From DASXZH01 sp036502005 (GTDB lineage Bacteria > Armatimonadota > Fimbriimonadia > Fimbriimonadales > Fimbriimonadaceae), in the NCBI GenBank assembly GCA_036502005.1, contig DASXZH010000038.1:1-64000 (forward strand): a DNA stretch of 64,000 nt, written 5' to 3'. Of this stretch, positions 42,797 to 51,565 are shown piece by piece. Within the stretch, counting starts at the first letter, position 1, and every line of letters begins with the position of its first letter. The translations under genes and the position numbers were made by a program. Below the pieces are notes generated by a model. That model saw nothing but the letters and a program-made list of their open reading frames with translations. It ran no database searches and was not told the DNA's origin.

Positions 42797-43879
42797 ATGG
42801 ACGCCGACCTGTTTTCGGAGAACGAACGCACGGCACCGGTCGCCGACGCGCGTAAATTCGTAGATTTGGGCTCGCTAGGCACCGAATCGGGCGGATACCT
42901 ACCGAACGTCCAGGTCGCCTACGAGACTTGGGGCGAGCTCAATGCTGCCCGCGACAACGCAATCCTGATCTGCCACGCAGTCTCCGGCGACTCGCACGCC
43001 ATTGGTTGGTGGGGAAAGCTGATCGGACCCGGAAAACCGATCGATACGGATCGCTTTTTCGTAATTGGCAACAACCTGCTTGGAGGCTGCCAAGGCACGA
43101 CCGGTCCATCCTCGCTGGCAGAAGATGGAAAACGCTATGGAAGCAGGTTTCCCGTGGTTACGGTGCGAGATATGGTTGAAGTTCAAAAACGACTAGTCGC
43201 TTCGCTCGGAATAACCCAGCTTTATGCCGCCATTGGTGGAAGCATGGGCGGATTCTTGGTGAGCGACTGGACTGTTCGCCATCCAGGGTTCGTTAAGAAA
43301 GCGTTCATTACGGCTAGCTGCCCGCGTTCCACCCCCATGCAGATAGGCTTCCACGAAGTGGCGAGGCAGGCAGTTGTGCGCGACCAACACTGGAATAACG
43401 GCGACTACTACGATGCTGAGCAACCAAGCAACGGTTTGGCCCTTGCCCGAATGCTTGGGCATCTAACTTATCTAAGCCCCGACGCGTTCAAAACCAAGTT
43501 CAGCCGGAGACTTCAGGATCGTGAGCGGATCAACTACACGTGGGACGCCGAGTTCCAAGTGGAAAGCTACCTGCGCTACCAGGCTGAGGGCTTTACCAAG
43601 CGATTTGACGCCAACTCCTACCTCTGGATTTCAAAGGCGATGGACTATTTTTCGATCGATTCCTATGAGGGCTCGCGATCGGAATATCTTTTTGCCTGCT
43701 TCACAAGTGATTGGTTTTATCCACCTTCAATGTCCCAGGAACTCCACGAAATGGCGCTCGCCGCCGGATGCAAGAGCACCTTTTTGGAAGTCGACCTTCC
43801 CTACGGCCACGATGCTTTTCTGCTAGACGGCGAGATCCAAGGCAAAGCTTTAACGGATTTTCTTCAACCTTGCCGGTAA
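42797..43879 (+). CDS. metX: Homoserine O-acetyltransferase
   Basis: 360 residues of the alpha/beta-hydrolase MetX type: VAYETWGELNAARDNAILIC, the CQGTTGPSS loop near residue 100, the nucleophile elbow GGSMGG, and the catalytic histidine in YGHDAFLLDGE near residue 335. It acylates homoserine with acetyl-CoA to start methionine synthesis. A few MetX-like proteins are succinyltransferases, so acyl-CoA preference is unproven. It follows the CGS/OAHS gene without a gap, completing the hom-CGS-metX operon. Confidence 0.94.
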   Translation: MDADLFSENERTAPVADARKFVDLGSLGTESGGYLPNVQVAYETWGELNAARDNAILICHAVSGDSHAIGWWGKLIGPGKPIDTDRFFVIGNNLLGGCQGTTGPSSLAEDGKRYGSRFPVVTVRDMVEVQKRLVASLGITQLYAAIGGSMGGFLVSDWTVRHPGFVKKAFITASCPRSTPMQIGFHEVARQAVVRDQHWNNGDYYDAEQPSNGLALARMLGHLTYLSPDAFKTKFSRRLQDRERINYTWDAEFQVESYLRYQAEGFTKRFDANSYLWISKAMDYFSIDSYEGSRSEYLFACFTSDWFYPPSMSQELHEMALAAGCKSTFLEVDLPYGHDAFLLDGEIQGKALTDFLQPCR

Positions 43880-43882
43880 CAT
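43877..43882 (+). promoter_or_regulatory. -10 box overlapping the metX stop codon
   Basis: TAACAT, six bases before the GTG at 43889; its first three bases are the metX TAA stop. Confidence 0.45.
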
Positions 43883-43888
43883 CCGTTC

Positions 43889-46051
43889 GTGGTTTCGTTC
43901 TTACTTTGCGGATTTTCGATGGTTTTAAATTCTCAGCTTTCTCAGTTGCCCTTGATTCATAACGCCGGCCCCACTGGAGACTGGCTGGTCCATGCCCAAA
44001 ACTCTCAAGCGCGAGTTTACAAAACCTCCAACGCGGATGAAATCGTTCTCACAAACGGCCTCGTTTCGCGCACATTTAGGCTCGCTCCTAATGTGGCTAC
44101 GGTTAGTCTTCAGAACCTGAAGATCGGCGAAGAAATGGTTCGCGCGGCAAGTTCAGAGGGCGTTCTCACCTTAGACGGCAAAGCCTACAACCTAGGCGGG
44201 TTGCATGGGCAACCGGATTTGGCCTACCTAACGCCGGAATGGCTTAATAGTCTAAAAGCAGATCCAAACGACTTCGGTTTTACCGGTTTCCAGGTAGGAA
44301 CCACCGAAAAGCGCATGCCGTGGAAACGAACCCGCCACTCCCAAGAGCACGATTGGCCGCCAAAGGGCACGCGACTAACACTTCACTTTCAAGCGCCAGC
44401 AAGCCTTGGCGATGTTAGAGCGGACGTGTTTTACGAGCTTTACGATAACTGCCCGATCTTCCAAAAATCGATTACCGTTTACAACCTTTCCGGCAAGCCG
44501 ATCCACCTCGATAGCTTCGCCATCGAGAAGCTGCGAATGGTGGAAATCGATTCCGAGGTTGATACCACTTCCAACTGGACGCTACCCAACATCACCGTGC
44601 TAAGCGATTACACTTTTGGCGGCGCGGCGCAAAACGACAATAACCGTTTTGTTTATTGGGATGAAGACAAGGATTACACGACCCAAGTCAACTACAACCT
44701 GGAGACGCCGTGCATTTTGCGGATCGCGCCGGCCCTGGGCCCGGCTGCAGATATCAAGCCGGGCGGGATTTTTCAGACTTTCCACGCCATCACCGTGGTT
44801 CACGATAACCGCAACCGCGAACGTCAGGGGCTGGCGATTCGCCAGGCATACAGGATATTGGCGCCCTGGACTACCGAAAACCCCATCATGCTGCACCTGA
44901 CCAGCACGGATCCGGCAACCGTCCATACGGCAATGGACCAAGCGGCTGCGGTCGGATTCGAAATGGTGATCTTCAGCTTCGGAAGCGGGCTGGACATGGA
45001 AGATGTAAGTCCCGCCAACATTGCCAAATATAAAGCCTTTGCTGATTACGCGCACTCGAAAGGGCTTCAAGTGGGGGGTTATTCCCTTCTTGCCAGTCGT
45101 CATATTTCAGAACAGGATGATGTAATCAACCCGAAGACCGGCAAAATCGGCGGGGCCATCTTTGGCGATTCGCCGTGCCTGGGCAGCAAATGGGGATTAG
45201 CCTATTTTGAGCACATAAAAGTCTTTTTAGAAGGGACTGGATTCGACCTTTTGGAGCATGACGGCAGCTACCCAGGGGACCGTTGCGCATCCACCAACCA
45301 CTCCGGCCACAAGGGCCTGGAGGATAGCCAATGGAACCAGTTCCAGATCATCGCGGAGTTTTACAATTGGTGCCGCCAAAAAGGCATCTTTCTAAATGTG
45401 CCGGATAACTACATGTTCTCTGGCTCCAACAAGACCGGCATGTGGTACCGAGAAACCAACTGGTCCTTGCCTCGGGCTCAGCAGCATATCCACGCTCGGC
45501 AGAACCTGTTTGATGGCACCTGGGTGAAACCGCCAACCATGGGTTGGATGTTTGTGCCGCTGCTGGAATACCAAGGCGGTGGCGCGGCGGCTACGGTTGA
45601 GCCCTTGCACGAGCATTTGGCCGACTATGAGAAGCACCTCATCAACAATCTGGCCTACGGGGCGCAGGCCTGCTACCGCGGCCCACGGCTTTACGATACG
45701 CCCGAAACGGAAGCCTTGGTCGCCAAATGGGTGACCTGGTTTAAGGCCCACCGGGACATTTTGGAGTCGGATGTGATCCATATTCGGCGTGCCGACGGCA
45801 CCCATATCGATGGCGTCTTGCACGTAAATCCCACGTTAAACGAAAAGGGATTGGCCGTTTTTTGGAATCCTTCGGATAAGGACTTGCAGGAAACGATTCG
45901 TGTGCCTTTGTATTACACGGGGTTGGGCGAAACGGCCCATATTTCTCAAGAGGGCGGCACTTCGTTTGGCTTGAAAATCGACCGGGATTATTCGGTTCCC
46001 CTTCACGTTCATGTCCCGGCGAACGGGTTCACGTGGTTTGTTATTAAATAG
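43889..46051 (+). CDS. GH36-like (alpha-galactosidase-type) glycoside hydrolase
   Basis: 720 residues starting at a GTG supported by a -10 box six bases upstream. A beta-sandwich N-terminal domain (about 1-330, with FYELYDNCPIFQKSITVYNL) precedes a TIM barrel (about 340-600) with GFEMVIFSFGSGLDMEDVSP, LLEHDGSYPGDRCASTNHSG and FLNVPDNYMFSGSNKTGMWY, then a C-terminal beta domain. The EHDGSYPGD strand holds a plausible nucleophile aspartate, as in clan GH-D enzymes. The sugar is not identifiable. A weak hydrophobic N-terminus (MVSFLLCGFSMVLNSQ) leaves export uncertain. It is independent of the methionine operon. Confidence 0.78.
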   Translation: MVSFLLCGFSMVLNSQLSQLPLIHNAGPTGDWLVHAQNSQARVYKTSNADEIVLTNGLVSRTFRLAPNVATVSLQNLKIGEEMVRAASSEGVLTLDGKAYNLGGLHGQPDLAYLTPEWLNSLKADPNDFGFTGFQVGTTEKRMPWKRTRHSQEHDWPPKGTRLTLHFQAPASLGDVRADVFYELYDNCPIFQKSITVYNLSGKPIHLDSFAIEKLRMVEIDSEVDTTSNWTLPNITVLSDYTFGGAAQNDNNRFVYWDEDKDYTTQVNYNLETPCILRIAPALGPAADIKPGGIFQTFHAITVVHDNRNRERQGLAIRQAYRILAPWTTENPIMLHLTSTDPATVHTAMDQAAAVGFEMVIFSFGSGLDMEDVSPANIAKYKAFADYAHSKGLQVGGYSLLASRHISEQDDVINPKTGKIGGAIFGDSPCLGSKWGLAYFEHIKVFLEGTGFDLLEHDGSYPGDRCASTNHSGHKGLEDSQWNQFQIIAEFYNWCRQKGIFLNVPDNYMFSGSNKTGMWYRETNWSLPRAQQHIHARQNLFDGTWVKPPTMGWMFVPLLEYQGGGAAATVEPLHEHLADYEKHLINNLAYGAQACYRGPRLYDTPETEALVAKWVTWFKAHRDILESDVIHIRRADGTHIDGVLHVNPTLNEKGLAVFWNPSDKDLQETIRVPLYYTGLGETAHISQEGGTSFGLKIDRDYSVPLHVHVPANGFTWFVIK

Positions 46052-46120
46052 CAAGTTTTGTGTCTTGTGCCTTTGGAGACGACCTCAAAACCGCCTATTG
46101 ATTGGAGGGCGTCCGATTGA

Positions 46121-46197
46121 TCATCCCGAACTCCGTGTGAGGGATCTCTGCGGCTAGGGCTTCGCCCCCGGGATTCCTCACACGGAGTTCGGAATGA
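46121..46197. repeat. Intergenic palindrome of the GTCATTCCGAAC...GGAATC type
   Basis: TCATCCCGAACTCCGTGTGA (46121-46140) and the inverted CACACGGAGTTCGGAATGA (ending 46197) pair over about 27 bases; the loop is GC-rich. It resembles a second widespread bacterial repeat family (GTCATTCCGAGCGAAGCGAG). Nothing else is recognised in 46052-46366. Confidence 0.82.
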
Positions 46198-46366
46198 CAA
46201 ACGGCGTCCGGTTTACATTTGGGGAAGCAACCGCTCACTTCTCAAATCGAAAATGGAACGCGTAGGTTTTTGCGATCATCTCTGTCGTCTTGCGCACAGA
46301 GCTTTTAGCTCAAACAAAATCGAGTTGGACAACACTCCGAAGGCGAAATCCGTAATACTTATACAA

Positions 46367-46651
46367 ATGAAGAGATTTGCAACCGCCATCATAGTTTCGC
46401 TTGCCGTAGCATGCGCCTTCGCGGGCCCGGGTAAAGACAAGACAAAGACCCCGACCACGATCAAATGCGCCGTAACTGGCGGCGACGTCAACATCGCCGA
46501 TGCCACGAAGAACAAAATGTTTACCGATTACAAGGGCAACAGATACTTCTTCTGCTGCAATGGCTGCCCCCAGGAGTTCAAAAAGGAACCGGCGAAGTAT
46601 TCAAAGGCGCCCCATATTAAGACTCCGAAGTCAGTTAAAGCCGCGAAGTAG
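46367..46651 (+). CDS. Exported YHS-domain-like protein
   Basis: 94 residues. A signal peptide (MKRFATAIIVSLAVACAFAG) precedes IKCAVTGGDVNIADA and YKGNRYFFCCNGCPQEFKKE, the cysteine-rich core of YHS/TRASH-like metal-binding domains. It ends in a lysine-rich tail. YHS domains accompany copper or other soft-metal handling proteins; with no transporter adjacent the metal is unknown. The ATG at 46367 is chosen because the signal peptide starts there; upstream codons show no conservation-like features. Confidence 0.85.
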   Translation: MKRFATAIIVSLAVACAFAGPGKDKTKTPTTIKCAVTGGDVNIADATKNKMFTDYKGNRYFFCCNGCPQEFKKEPAKYSKAPHIKTPKSVKAAK

Positions 46652-46675
46652 CCATACCGCTCTTGGTGAAACGAA

Positions 46676-47635
46676 GTGACAAGCTTACGTCGGTGCAAAG
46701 TATATCCTTGCATCGTCGTTGCTGGCTTGCTGGTGGGTTGTGATCGAACACCATCGCCTAGGTCCTTGCTGGGCGGACCGAGAGTTCGCCCGATACCCGC
46801 TCGCCTAGCGAGTGATAGAGTGCCGTCGTCCACAAAGAGGTTCCGTTTACTCAGGATCGACTCGGTTCGAAAAGTGGGACCGATTATCCAAGTCTTTGGC
46901 ACGACAGACCTTCCAAATAAAACACCGATCAAAACGGAGGTCCCTTTTGATGGTGATGTCCTTGAAACGACCTTCGATGTGAACAACGGATGGTCGGAAG
47001 TTGCTAACGGAAAGTGGCAGACGAACCTTGATGCCCCAGTTGCTCCAGAGTTCTACCGAGCGCATCATATGGTCAGTGCGTGGGGTGAATTGGACAGGGG
47101 GCAGGGTGTTGTGGATCAATCCATTTCAGATGGTGAAGACGAAGGCAGCTTCCAAACGCAAAAAGATTTTGTAATCGAGGCGAGGCCAGATTTTCTCCCT
47201 AAATCTGCCGCATCCAGGTTGCCACAAGCAAGCCTTTATCCGGCTGACAATCCCGGCAGGGCTGTGGCGGAGGTCATCGGAGATTGGAAACGTCACGATT
47301 GGCAGGATATGGCAAAGTGGACCCACGTATTCGATGATCCGGCATTGGGAAAAGGAACCCCTCCTAAGGGTGAGCACTATCACGACATTCCTGCCGCAGA
47401 TCGCGTCAAGTTATGCAAGTCCGCATTTCGCTCCTGGGAAGTTCGATCTGCAAGGATTGGAAAAGGAGACATGGACGCCGATCCAGAGTTCCCCATCCTC
47501 AATGCCAAAGTGACAGTTCATTTGAAAACGATCCTTAACAACAAGGAAAAAGATGTGGATATGCACTGGGTGGCCTTTAGTCCAAATTCCAACAGTAATT
47601 GGGGTGTGGCCCCCGAAAGCGTGAGACCAAAATGA
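46676..47635 (+). CDS. Putative lipoprotein of unknown function
   Basis: 319 residues with a GTG start. A short basic N-terminus and VAGLLVGC lipobox (cysteine 22) predict a lipoprotein. The rest is hydrophilic and has no recognised domain. An NTF2-like or SnoaL-like segment may occupy the C-terminal 120 residues (AEVIGDWKRHDWQDMAKWTH to MHWVAFSPN), with one helix and several strands; this is a weak guess. It begins 24 bases after the YHS gene and may be co-transcribed. Confidence 0.72.
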   Translation: MTSLRRCKVYPCIVVAGLLVGCDRTPSPRSLLGGPRVRPIPARLASDRVPSSTKRFRLLRIDSVRKVGPIIQVFGTTDLPNKTPIKTEVPFDGDVLETTFDVNNGWSEVANGKWQTNLDAPVAPEFYRAHHMVSAWGELDRGQGVVDQSISDGEDEGSFQTQKDFVIEARPDFLPKSAASRLPQASLYPADNPGRAVAEVIGDWKRHDWQDMAKWTHVFDDPALGKGTPPKGEHYHDIPAADRVKLCKSAFRSWEVRSARIGKGDMDADPEFPILNAKVTVHLKTILNNKEKDVDMHWVAFSPNSNSNWGVAPESVRPK

Positions 47636-47685
47636 AACAGTTGCCCAACTAAGGGTGCGCATTTCCGTTCTGCGTCTTTGCGGCG

Positions 47686-49179
47686 CTATTTTGACCTTTC
47701 GGATAACCGAATTTGTGTGTTTGGTAAAACTGCCTCTACCAGCGTTCCCTTGCCTAACTCGCTGACTATCGACATCGTCCCACCGTGGCCCTCCACGATC
47801 GTTTTGCAGATCGAAAGGCCGAGGCCGATGCCGCCTTCCTCGCGGGAGCGGGCGGCGTCCACGCGGTAGAATCGCTCTCCCAGATGGGCCAGGTGCTGGG
47901 CGCTTACTCCTTCCCCTTCGTCCTTTACAGTCAAAACCGCAATCTCTCCATCGAGCCTAACGCTAACCGTAATCGCTTGTTCCAACGGCGTATACCGCAA
48001 AGCGTTTTGAACCAAGTTCAAAACAACCCGTCGAAGGTGATCCTCGTCGCCGTTAACCATTACCGGCTCCGCTGCCAAATCCACGGTAACGGCACGAGAG
48101 CTATGAAGCGAATCAACGGCTTCTGCCGCAACCACGCGCAAGTCCAAGGGCTCCATTTGCAGGCCCAGTTGGCCCGCGTCGGCCTTGGAGAGCAGTAAAA
48201 GCTGCTGCACGATCTTGGACATCTGCTCCGCAGATTGGTCGGCGATCTTAAGAGACTCAATAACGCCTGCGGGAATCCCAGCTTCCGCCAACGCGCCGCT
48301 AGTGGCCAGCTTCAAACGAGTAAGGGGCGTGCGAAGTTCATGGGAAGCGTCAGCCGTGAAACGCCGCTGATTCTCATAGGCACTTTCCAAGGCGGCATAG
48401 TCCGCTTTTTGCTTCTCGAAGGAGGCCTGAAGGCGGCCCAGCATGCCGTTGAATGTCGTCGATAGCTCTGCCAATTCGTCTGCTCCTTGCACCAGGAGGC
48501 GCTGGGAAAGGTCTTGTTCGGAAATCGTGGAAGCGGTTCGGGTTGCTTCAGAAATAGGCTTTAAAGCCTTGTTGGTAAGGAATAAAGCGCCTGCGCCGCC
48601 AACAATGAGGGCTAAAGGCAGCAGAATGAGCAGGCTCATGATTTGACCCTGCATTAAGGCTTGAAATTCTGTGGTTTCGCGGGCGGTTTCCACCGCGCCT
48701 ACTACTTGGCCGTCGCGGCGAACTGGAACCACGGCCACCCTAACCTGCACACCGTTGTAAGTAGTGTCCTCGATTCCCTCTTGCCCGGCTAAGCCAACTG
48801 CGAGCAGCTTGGAATCGAAGGCCTGCGCTTGCTGTAAGCCCTGAAGATTGCCTTGCTTGTCAAAATGCTGCGGACGGCGAAGAAAGCCAAATTTGTCATC
48901 TGCAGGAGGGATCGGCTCACGTGGGGGTGGGGGCTGATCGCCAGGAGGGCCTTGTTGGTCGGGAGGGCCACCCATTTGGTCGCCAGGCGGGCCGCCTGGG
49001 CGCGGGGGCCCAGGATTGGCGGAATGTCGGGCGCGGGTCCAGAGGTCTCGGTCGATCTCATTAGAAAGCCTCTTCTGGTTGGTGAAATTTAGTAGCAACC
49101 CGAAAAGAACGAGGGTGATCGTGAGAATGGCCAGATTCCAGAGGGTGAGGCGTCCCCTAAGTGTCTTTGCCCAAGTCAA
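47686..49179 (-). CDS. Sensor histidine kinase with Pro/Gly-rich periplasmic segment
   Basis: 497 residues. Two membrane helices (about 15-30 and 180-205) flank a periplasmic region in which residues 55-92 are almost entirely P, G, Q and D (GPPRPGGPPGDQMGG). HAMP, the H-box ASHELRTPLTRLKLA and the HATPase N and G boxes (NLVQNALRY, DEGEGVSAQ, GGIGLGLSI) follow. It autophosphorylates on the H-box histidine and passes the phosphate to the regulator encoded just upstream; the two genes overlap by four bases. The signal is unknown. Confidence 0.93.
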   Translation of the reverse strand: MTWAKTLRGRLTLWNLAILTITLVLFGLLLNFTNQKRLSNEIDRDLWTRARHSANPGPPRPGGPPGDQMGGPPDQQGPPGDQPPPPREPIPPADDKFGFLRRPQHFDKQGNLQGLQQAQAFDSKLLAVGLAGQEGIEDTTYNGVQVRVAVVPVRRDGQVVGAVETARETTEFQALMQGQIMSLLILLPLALIVGGAGALFLTNKALKPISEATRTASTISEQDLSQRLLVQGADELAELSTTFNGMLGRLQASFEKQKADYAALESAYENQRRFTADASHELRTPLTRLKLATSGALAEAGIPAGVIESLKIADQSAEQMSKIVQQLLLLSKADAGQLGLQMEPLDLRVVAAEAVDSLHSSRAVTVDLAAEPVMVNGDEDHLRRVVLNLVQNALRYTPLEQAITVSVRLDGEIAVLTVKDEGEGVSAQHLAHLGERFYRVDAARSREEGGIGLGLSICKTIVEGHGGTMSIVSELGKGTLVEAVLPNTQIRLSERSK

Positions 49180-49847
49180 TCGGGGCTCCTTAGGACGTAG
49201 CCGATCCCGTGCACGGTCTGGATCAACTTTGTTTCATATGGTGCGTCCACTTTCTTGCGCAAGGAAGCAACGTGGAAGTTGACCGTGTTCTCCAGGCTCT
49301 CCTCGTTATTCCAAATAGAATCCAGAATGATGGTTCTGGTGAGCGTTCTTCCCTGGTTTCGGGCTAGGGCTTCCAGCAGCGAAAACTCACGAGGGGTCAG
49401 ATCGATCTCTTGGCCCGCGCGTTTTACCGTGTGGGCGTTGGTGTCGATTTCTAGGTCGGCGATCTGAATGATTCCGGTTCTATGAACCTTGTCTCTTCTC
49501 AAAAGAGCTTTAACCCTTGCCACAAACTCGCGCACATCGAAGGGTTTTGGCAGATAGTCATCAGCCCCGCCTTCTAGCCCTTTAATGCGGTCGTCAACCG
49601 AATCCCGCGCGGTGAGCATAAGGATCGGAACTGTCTCCCGGTTCTTTCGCAGGTCCTCGCAGACGCTCCAGCCGTCGCGCTTGGGGAGCATAATGTCGAG
49701 CACGATGAGGGCATAGGCGTTCATATAAGCCTGATGCAGGCCCTCTTCTCCGTCGCTTGCGATGTCTACCGTTAGGTGCTCGCGTTCCAGCACCCCCGCG
49801 ATCTGCCTTGCGATGACGGCATCGTCCTCAACCACCAATACGCGCAC
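49176..49847 (-). CDS. OmpR/PhoB-family response regulator
   Basis: 223 residues. The receiver domain has the acidic pocket VVEDDA, phospho-acceptor D51 in LIVLDIMLPKRDGW, the switch threonine in MLTARDS and the lysine in YLPKPFD. The winged-helix output domain (about 125-220) has LTPREFSLLEALARNQGR and ENTVNFHVASLRKKV. The GTG start is six bases after a TAAACT box. It is the first gene of the two-component operon. Confidence 0.95.
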   Translation of the reverse strand: MRVLVVEDDAVIARQIAGVLEREHLTVDIASDGEEGLHQAYMNAYALIVLDIMLPKRDGWSVCEDLRKNRETVPILMLTARDSVDDRIKGLEGGADDYLPKPFDVREFVARVKALLRRDKVHRTGIIQIADLEIDTNAHTVKRAGQEIDLTPREFSLLEALARNQGRTLTRTIILDSIWNNEESLENTVNFHVASLRKKVDAPYETKLIQTVHGIGYVLRSPD

Positions 49848-49853
49848 AGATGA

Positions 49854-49859
49854 AGTTTA
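49854..49859 (-). promoter_or_regulatory. -10 box of the two-component operon
   Basis: TAAACT on the minus strand, six bases before the GTG at 49847. Confidence 0.55.
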
Positions 49860-49890
49860 ACAGGCGGGTGTGAGGAAATTATGAGGGGGA

Positions 49891-50162
49891 ATGTCTTGTG
49901 TTTTGTGTCTTGTGTCTTGGGCGCCCGCACTTCAAGTAAGCGAATGGGCCTTTTTGGTCCTCAGATCCATCGACGTAAATGCGATCTGAGGTGGGCGCGA
50001 AACTACGCAAATGAACTGCGGTTGTGCACCATAAAGCTATTGGAATTATACTTGCGACAATTCAACTATAACGGTTAACGCCGAAGGTTGTAACGCTTGG
50101 CGAGCCCGGGCGTCACCTAGCCGGGCGAATCTCCAAGACATAAGACACAAGACACAACACAT
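49891..50162. repeat. MITE-like element with 30-bp inverted ends
   Basis: The 30-base arm at 49891-49920 and the inverted arm at 50133-50162 match at 27 of 30 positions and consist of TTGTGTCTTG words. The 212 bases between hold nested hairpins: CCTCAGATC with GATCTGAGG around 49958-49990, and GAGCCCGGGCG with GCCGGGCGAATCTC at the right end. No ORF of note is inside, and the rest of 49860-50177 is empty. Confidence 0.8.
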
Positions 50163-50177
50163 CCCCGCCCAAATCAC

Positions 50178-51164
50178 TTAACGCTCAGCCAACTCCTTTA
50201 CAAACGCGTACGGCGACCCAAAAACCCCTTCTTCCGTGATAATGGCGGTGATCAAGTCCCCCGGCGTCACATCAAAGGCTGGGTTATAAACTGTGCAGCC
50301 ATCCGGGGCAATAGCAACCCCCTCAATGTGGGTCACTTCTTCCGAAGCTCTTTCCTCGATTGGAATCAAATCCCCGCTTGGGATGCTCGGATCCAGAGTC
50401 GTACTCGGCGCGGCGATATAAAACGGAATCCCGTGGTGCTTCGCCAAAACCGCCAAAGAATAAGTGCCTATCTTGTTGGCGCTATCGCCGTTGGCGGCTA
50501 TCCGGTCCGCTCCGGCGATCACGCAATCTACCTTCCCAGCTCTCATCAAAGATGCGGCCGCGCTATCGGCGATCGATTGAAAAGGGATGCCTTCTTTTAG
50601 CAGTTCCCAGGCTGTCAGCCGCAAGCCCTGTAGCCGAGGCCGAGTTTCGCAGGTGTAAACAAACAGCTCTTTGCCCTCATAAAATGCAGTTCTTATAGTA
50701 CCGAGTGCGGTCCCGTGGCCGGCGGTTGCGAGGCTGCCCGTATTGCAAATGGTGAGGATGTTCACCTTATCGCCCAGCAGCATGTTGCCGTTGTGGCCGA
50801 TGCCCAGGTTGCACTGGAGGTCTTCCAGTTCGATCATTTTGGCTTCCGCCAGGATCTTCTCGAAGTCCCATGTGCCTAAGTTGTTTATTCTCTCCAGCGC
50901 CCAAAACAGGTTTACGGCGGTTGGACGGGAGCCCGCAAGCCCCTTGCTCGCCTCTTCTTGGATTGCGCCCTCTTTGGCAGCTAGGGCCATTCCGTAAGCG
51001 GCAGCGATGCCAATGGCGGGTGCGCCCCGCACTGCCATATCTCGAATGGCATCCCGAACTTCTTGCCAGGTGTTTAGTTCCAGCCAGACTTCCTGCGCCG
51101 GCAACAGCCGTTGATCCAGCATGCAGAGGTGGCCTCCGGACCACTCCATGGGCTTAATACTCAC
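50178..51164 (-). CDS. mtnA: S-methyl-5-thioribose-1-phosphate isomerase
   Basis: 328 residues. The family motifs are AVRGAPAIGIAAAYGMALAA, ICNTGSLATAGHGTALG with the catalytic cysteine, and VIAGADRIAANGDSANKIGT with the catalytic aspartate. The enzyme isomerises methylthioribose-1-phosphate in the methionine salvage pathway. No other mtn gene is adjacent, although the methionine synthesis operon is about 7 kb away. The GTG start follows a TACCCT box by six bases. Confidence 0.95.
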   Translation of the reverse strand: MSIKPMEWSGGHLCMLDQRLLPAQEVWLELNTWQEVRDAIRDMAVRGAPAIGIAAAYGMALAAKEGAIQEEASKGLAGSRPTAVNLFWALERINNLGTWDFEKILAEAKMIELEDLQCNLGIGHNGNMLLGDKVNILTICNTGSLATAGHGTALGTIRTAFYEGKELFVYTCETRPRLQGLRLTAWELLKEGIPFQSIADSAAASLMRAGKVDCVIAGADRIAANGDSANKIGTYSLAVLAKHHGIPFYIAAPSTTLDPSIPSGDLIPIEERASEEVTHIEGVAIAPDGCTVYNPAFDVTPGDLITAIITEEGVFGSPYAFVKELAER

Positions 51165-51170
51165 GCTTCG

Positions 51171-51176
51171 AGGGTA
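51171..51176 (-). promoter_or_regulatory. -10 box of mtnA
   Basis: TACCCT on the minus strand, six bases before the GTG at 51164. Confidence 0.4.
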
Positions 51177-51180
51177 CCCG

Positions 51181-51528
51181 TCACTCGTCGACGCGGGAGA
51201 AGTAGATCACGGTTACGCGGTGATCGGGCGTGATGAAATCGCCATAAATGCGGGACAGCATTTCAATAACATCATCATCCGAGCGGAACTCGGGATTCTC
51301 TCGCTCGATATCTCGGGGCGAGAGTTCTGCAACCGTTTTAACCTCGACCCTGTCTAATATTGCAGAGTAAAGCTTTTGCCTTCGACCAAAGCGAGGGCCC
51401 ACGGTGACCCAAACCACCATGCCGGACTTGTATTTATCCGATTTGTCCCCAAGCCGGATGGTAGCCGTCTTGCGGTAGTTGCGGAGAATGTCTCCGTAAA
51501 GGTCATTGTAGAAGTTTAAAGCGTACAT
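51181..51528 (-). CDS. ASCH-domain protein
   Basis: 115 residues. YALNFYNDLYGDILRNYRKT and ATIRLGDKSDKYKSGMVVWV are characteristic of ASCH domains, a PUA-like RNA-binding fold, with further strands KLYSAILDRVEVKTVAEL. The domain is thought to bind RNA or modified nucleotides; no specific role is established. It ends 16 bases upstream of mtnA on the same strand and diverges from the hydrolase gene across a 37-base gap. Confidence 0.86.
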   Translation of the reverse strand: MYALNFYNDLYGDILRNYRKTATIRLGDKSDKYKSGMVVWVTVGPRFGRRQKLYSAILDRVEVKTVAELSPRDIERENPEFRSDDDVIEMLSRIYGDFITPDHRVTVIYFSRVDE

Positions 51529-51565
51529 TTCAAATGCGAACTTCTAGAATATCCCATCTAACGAC

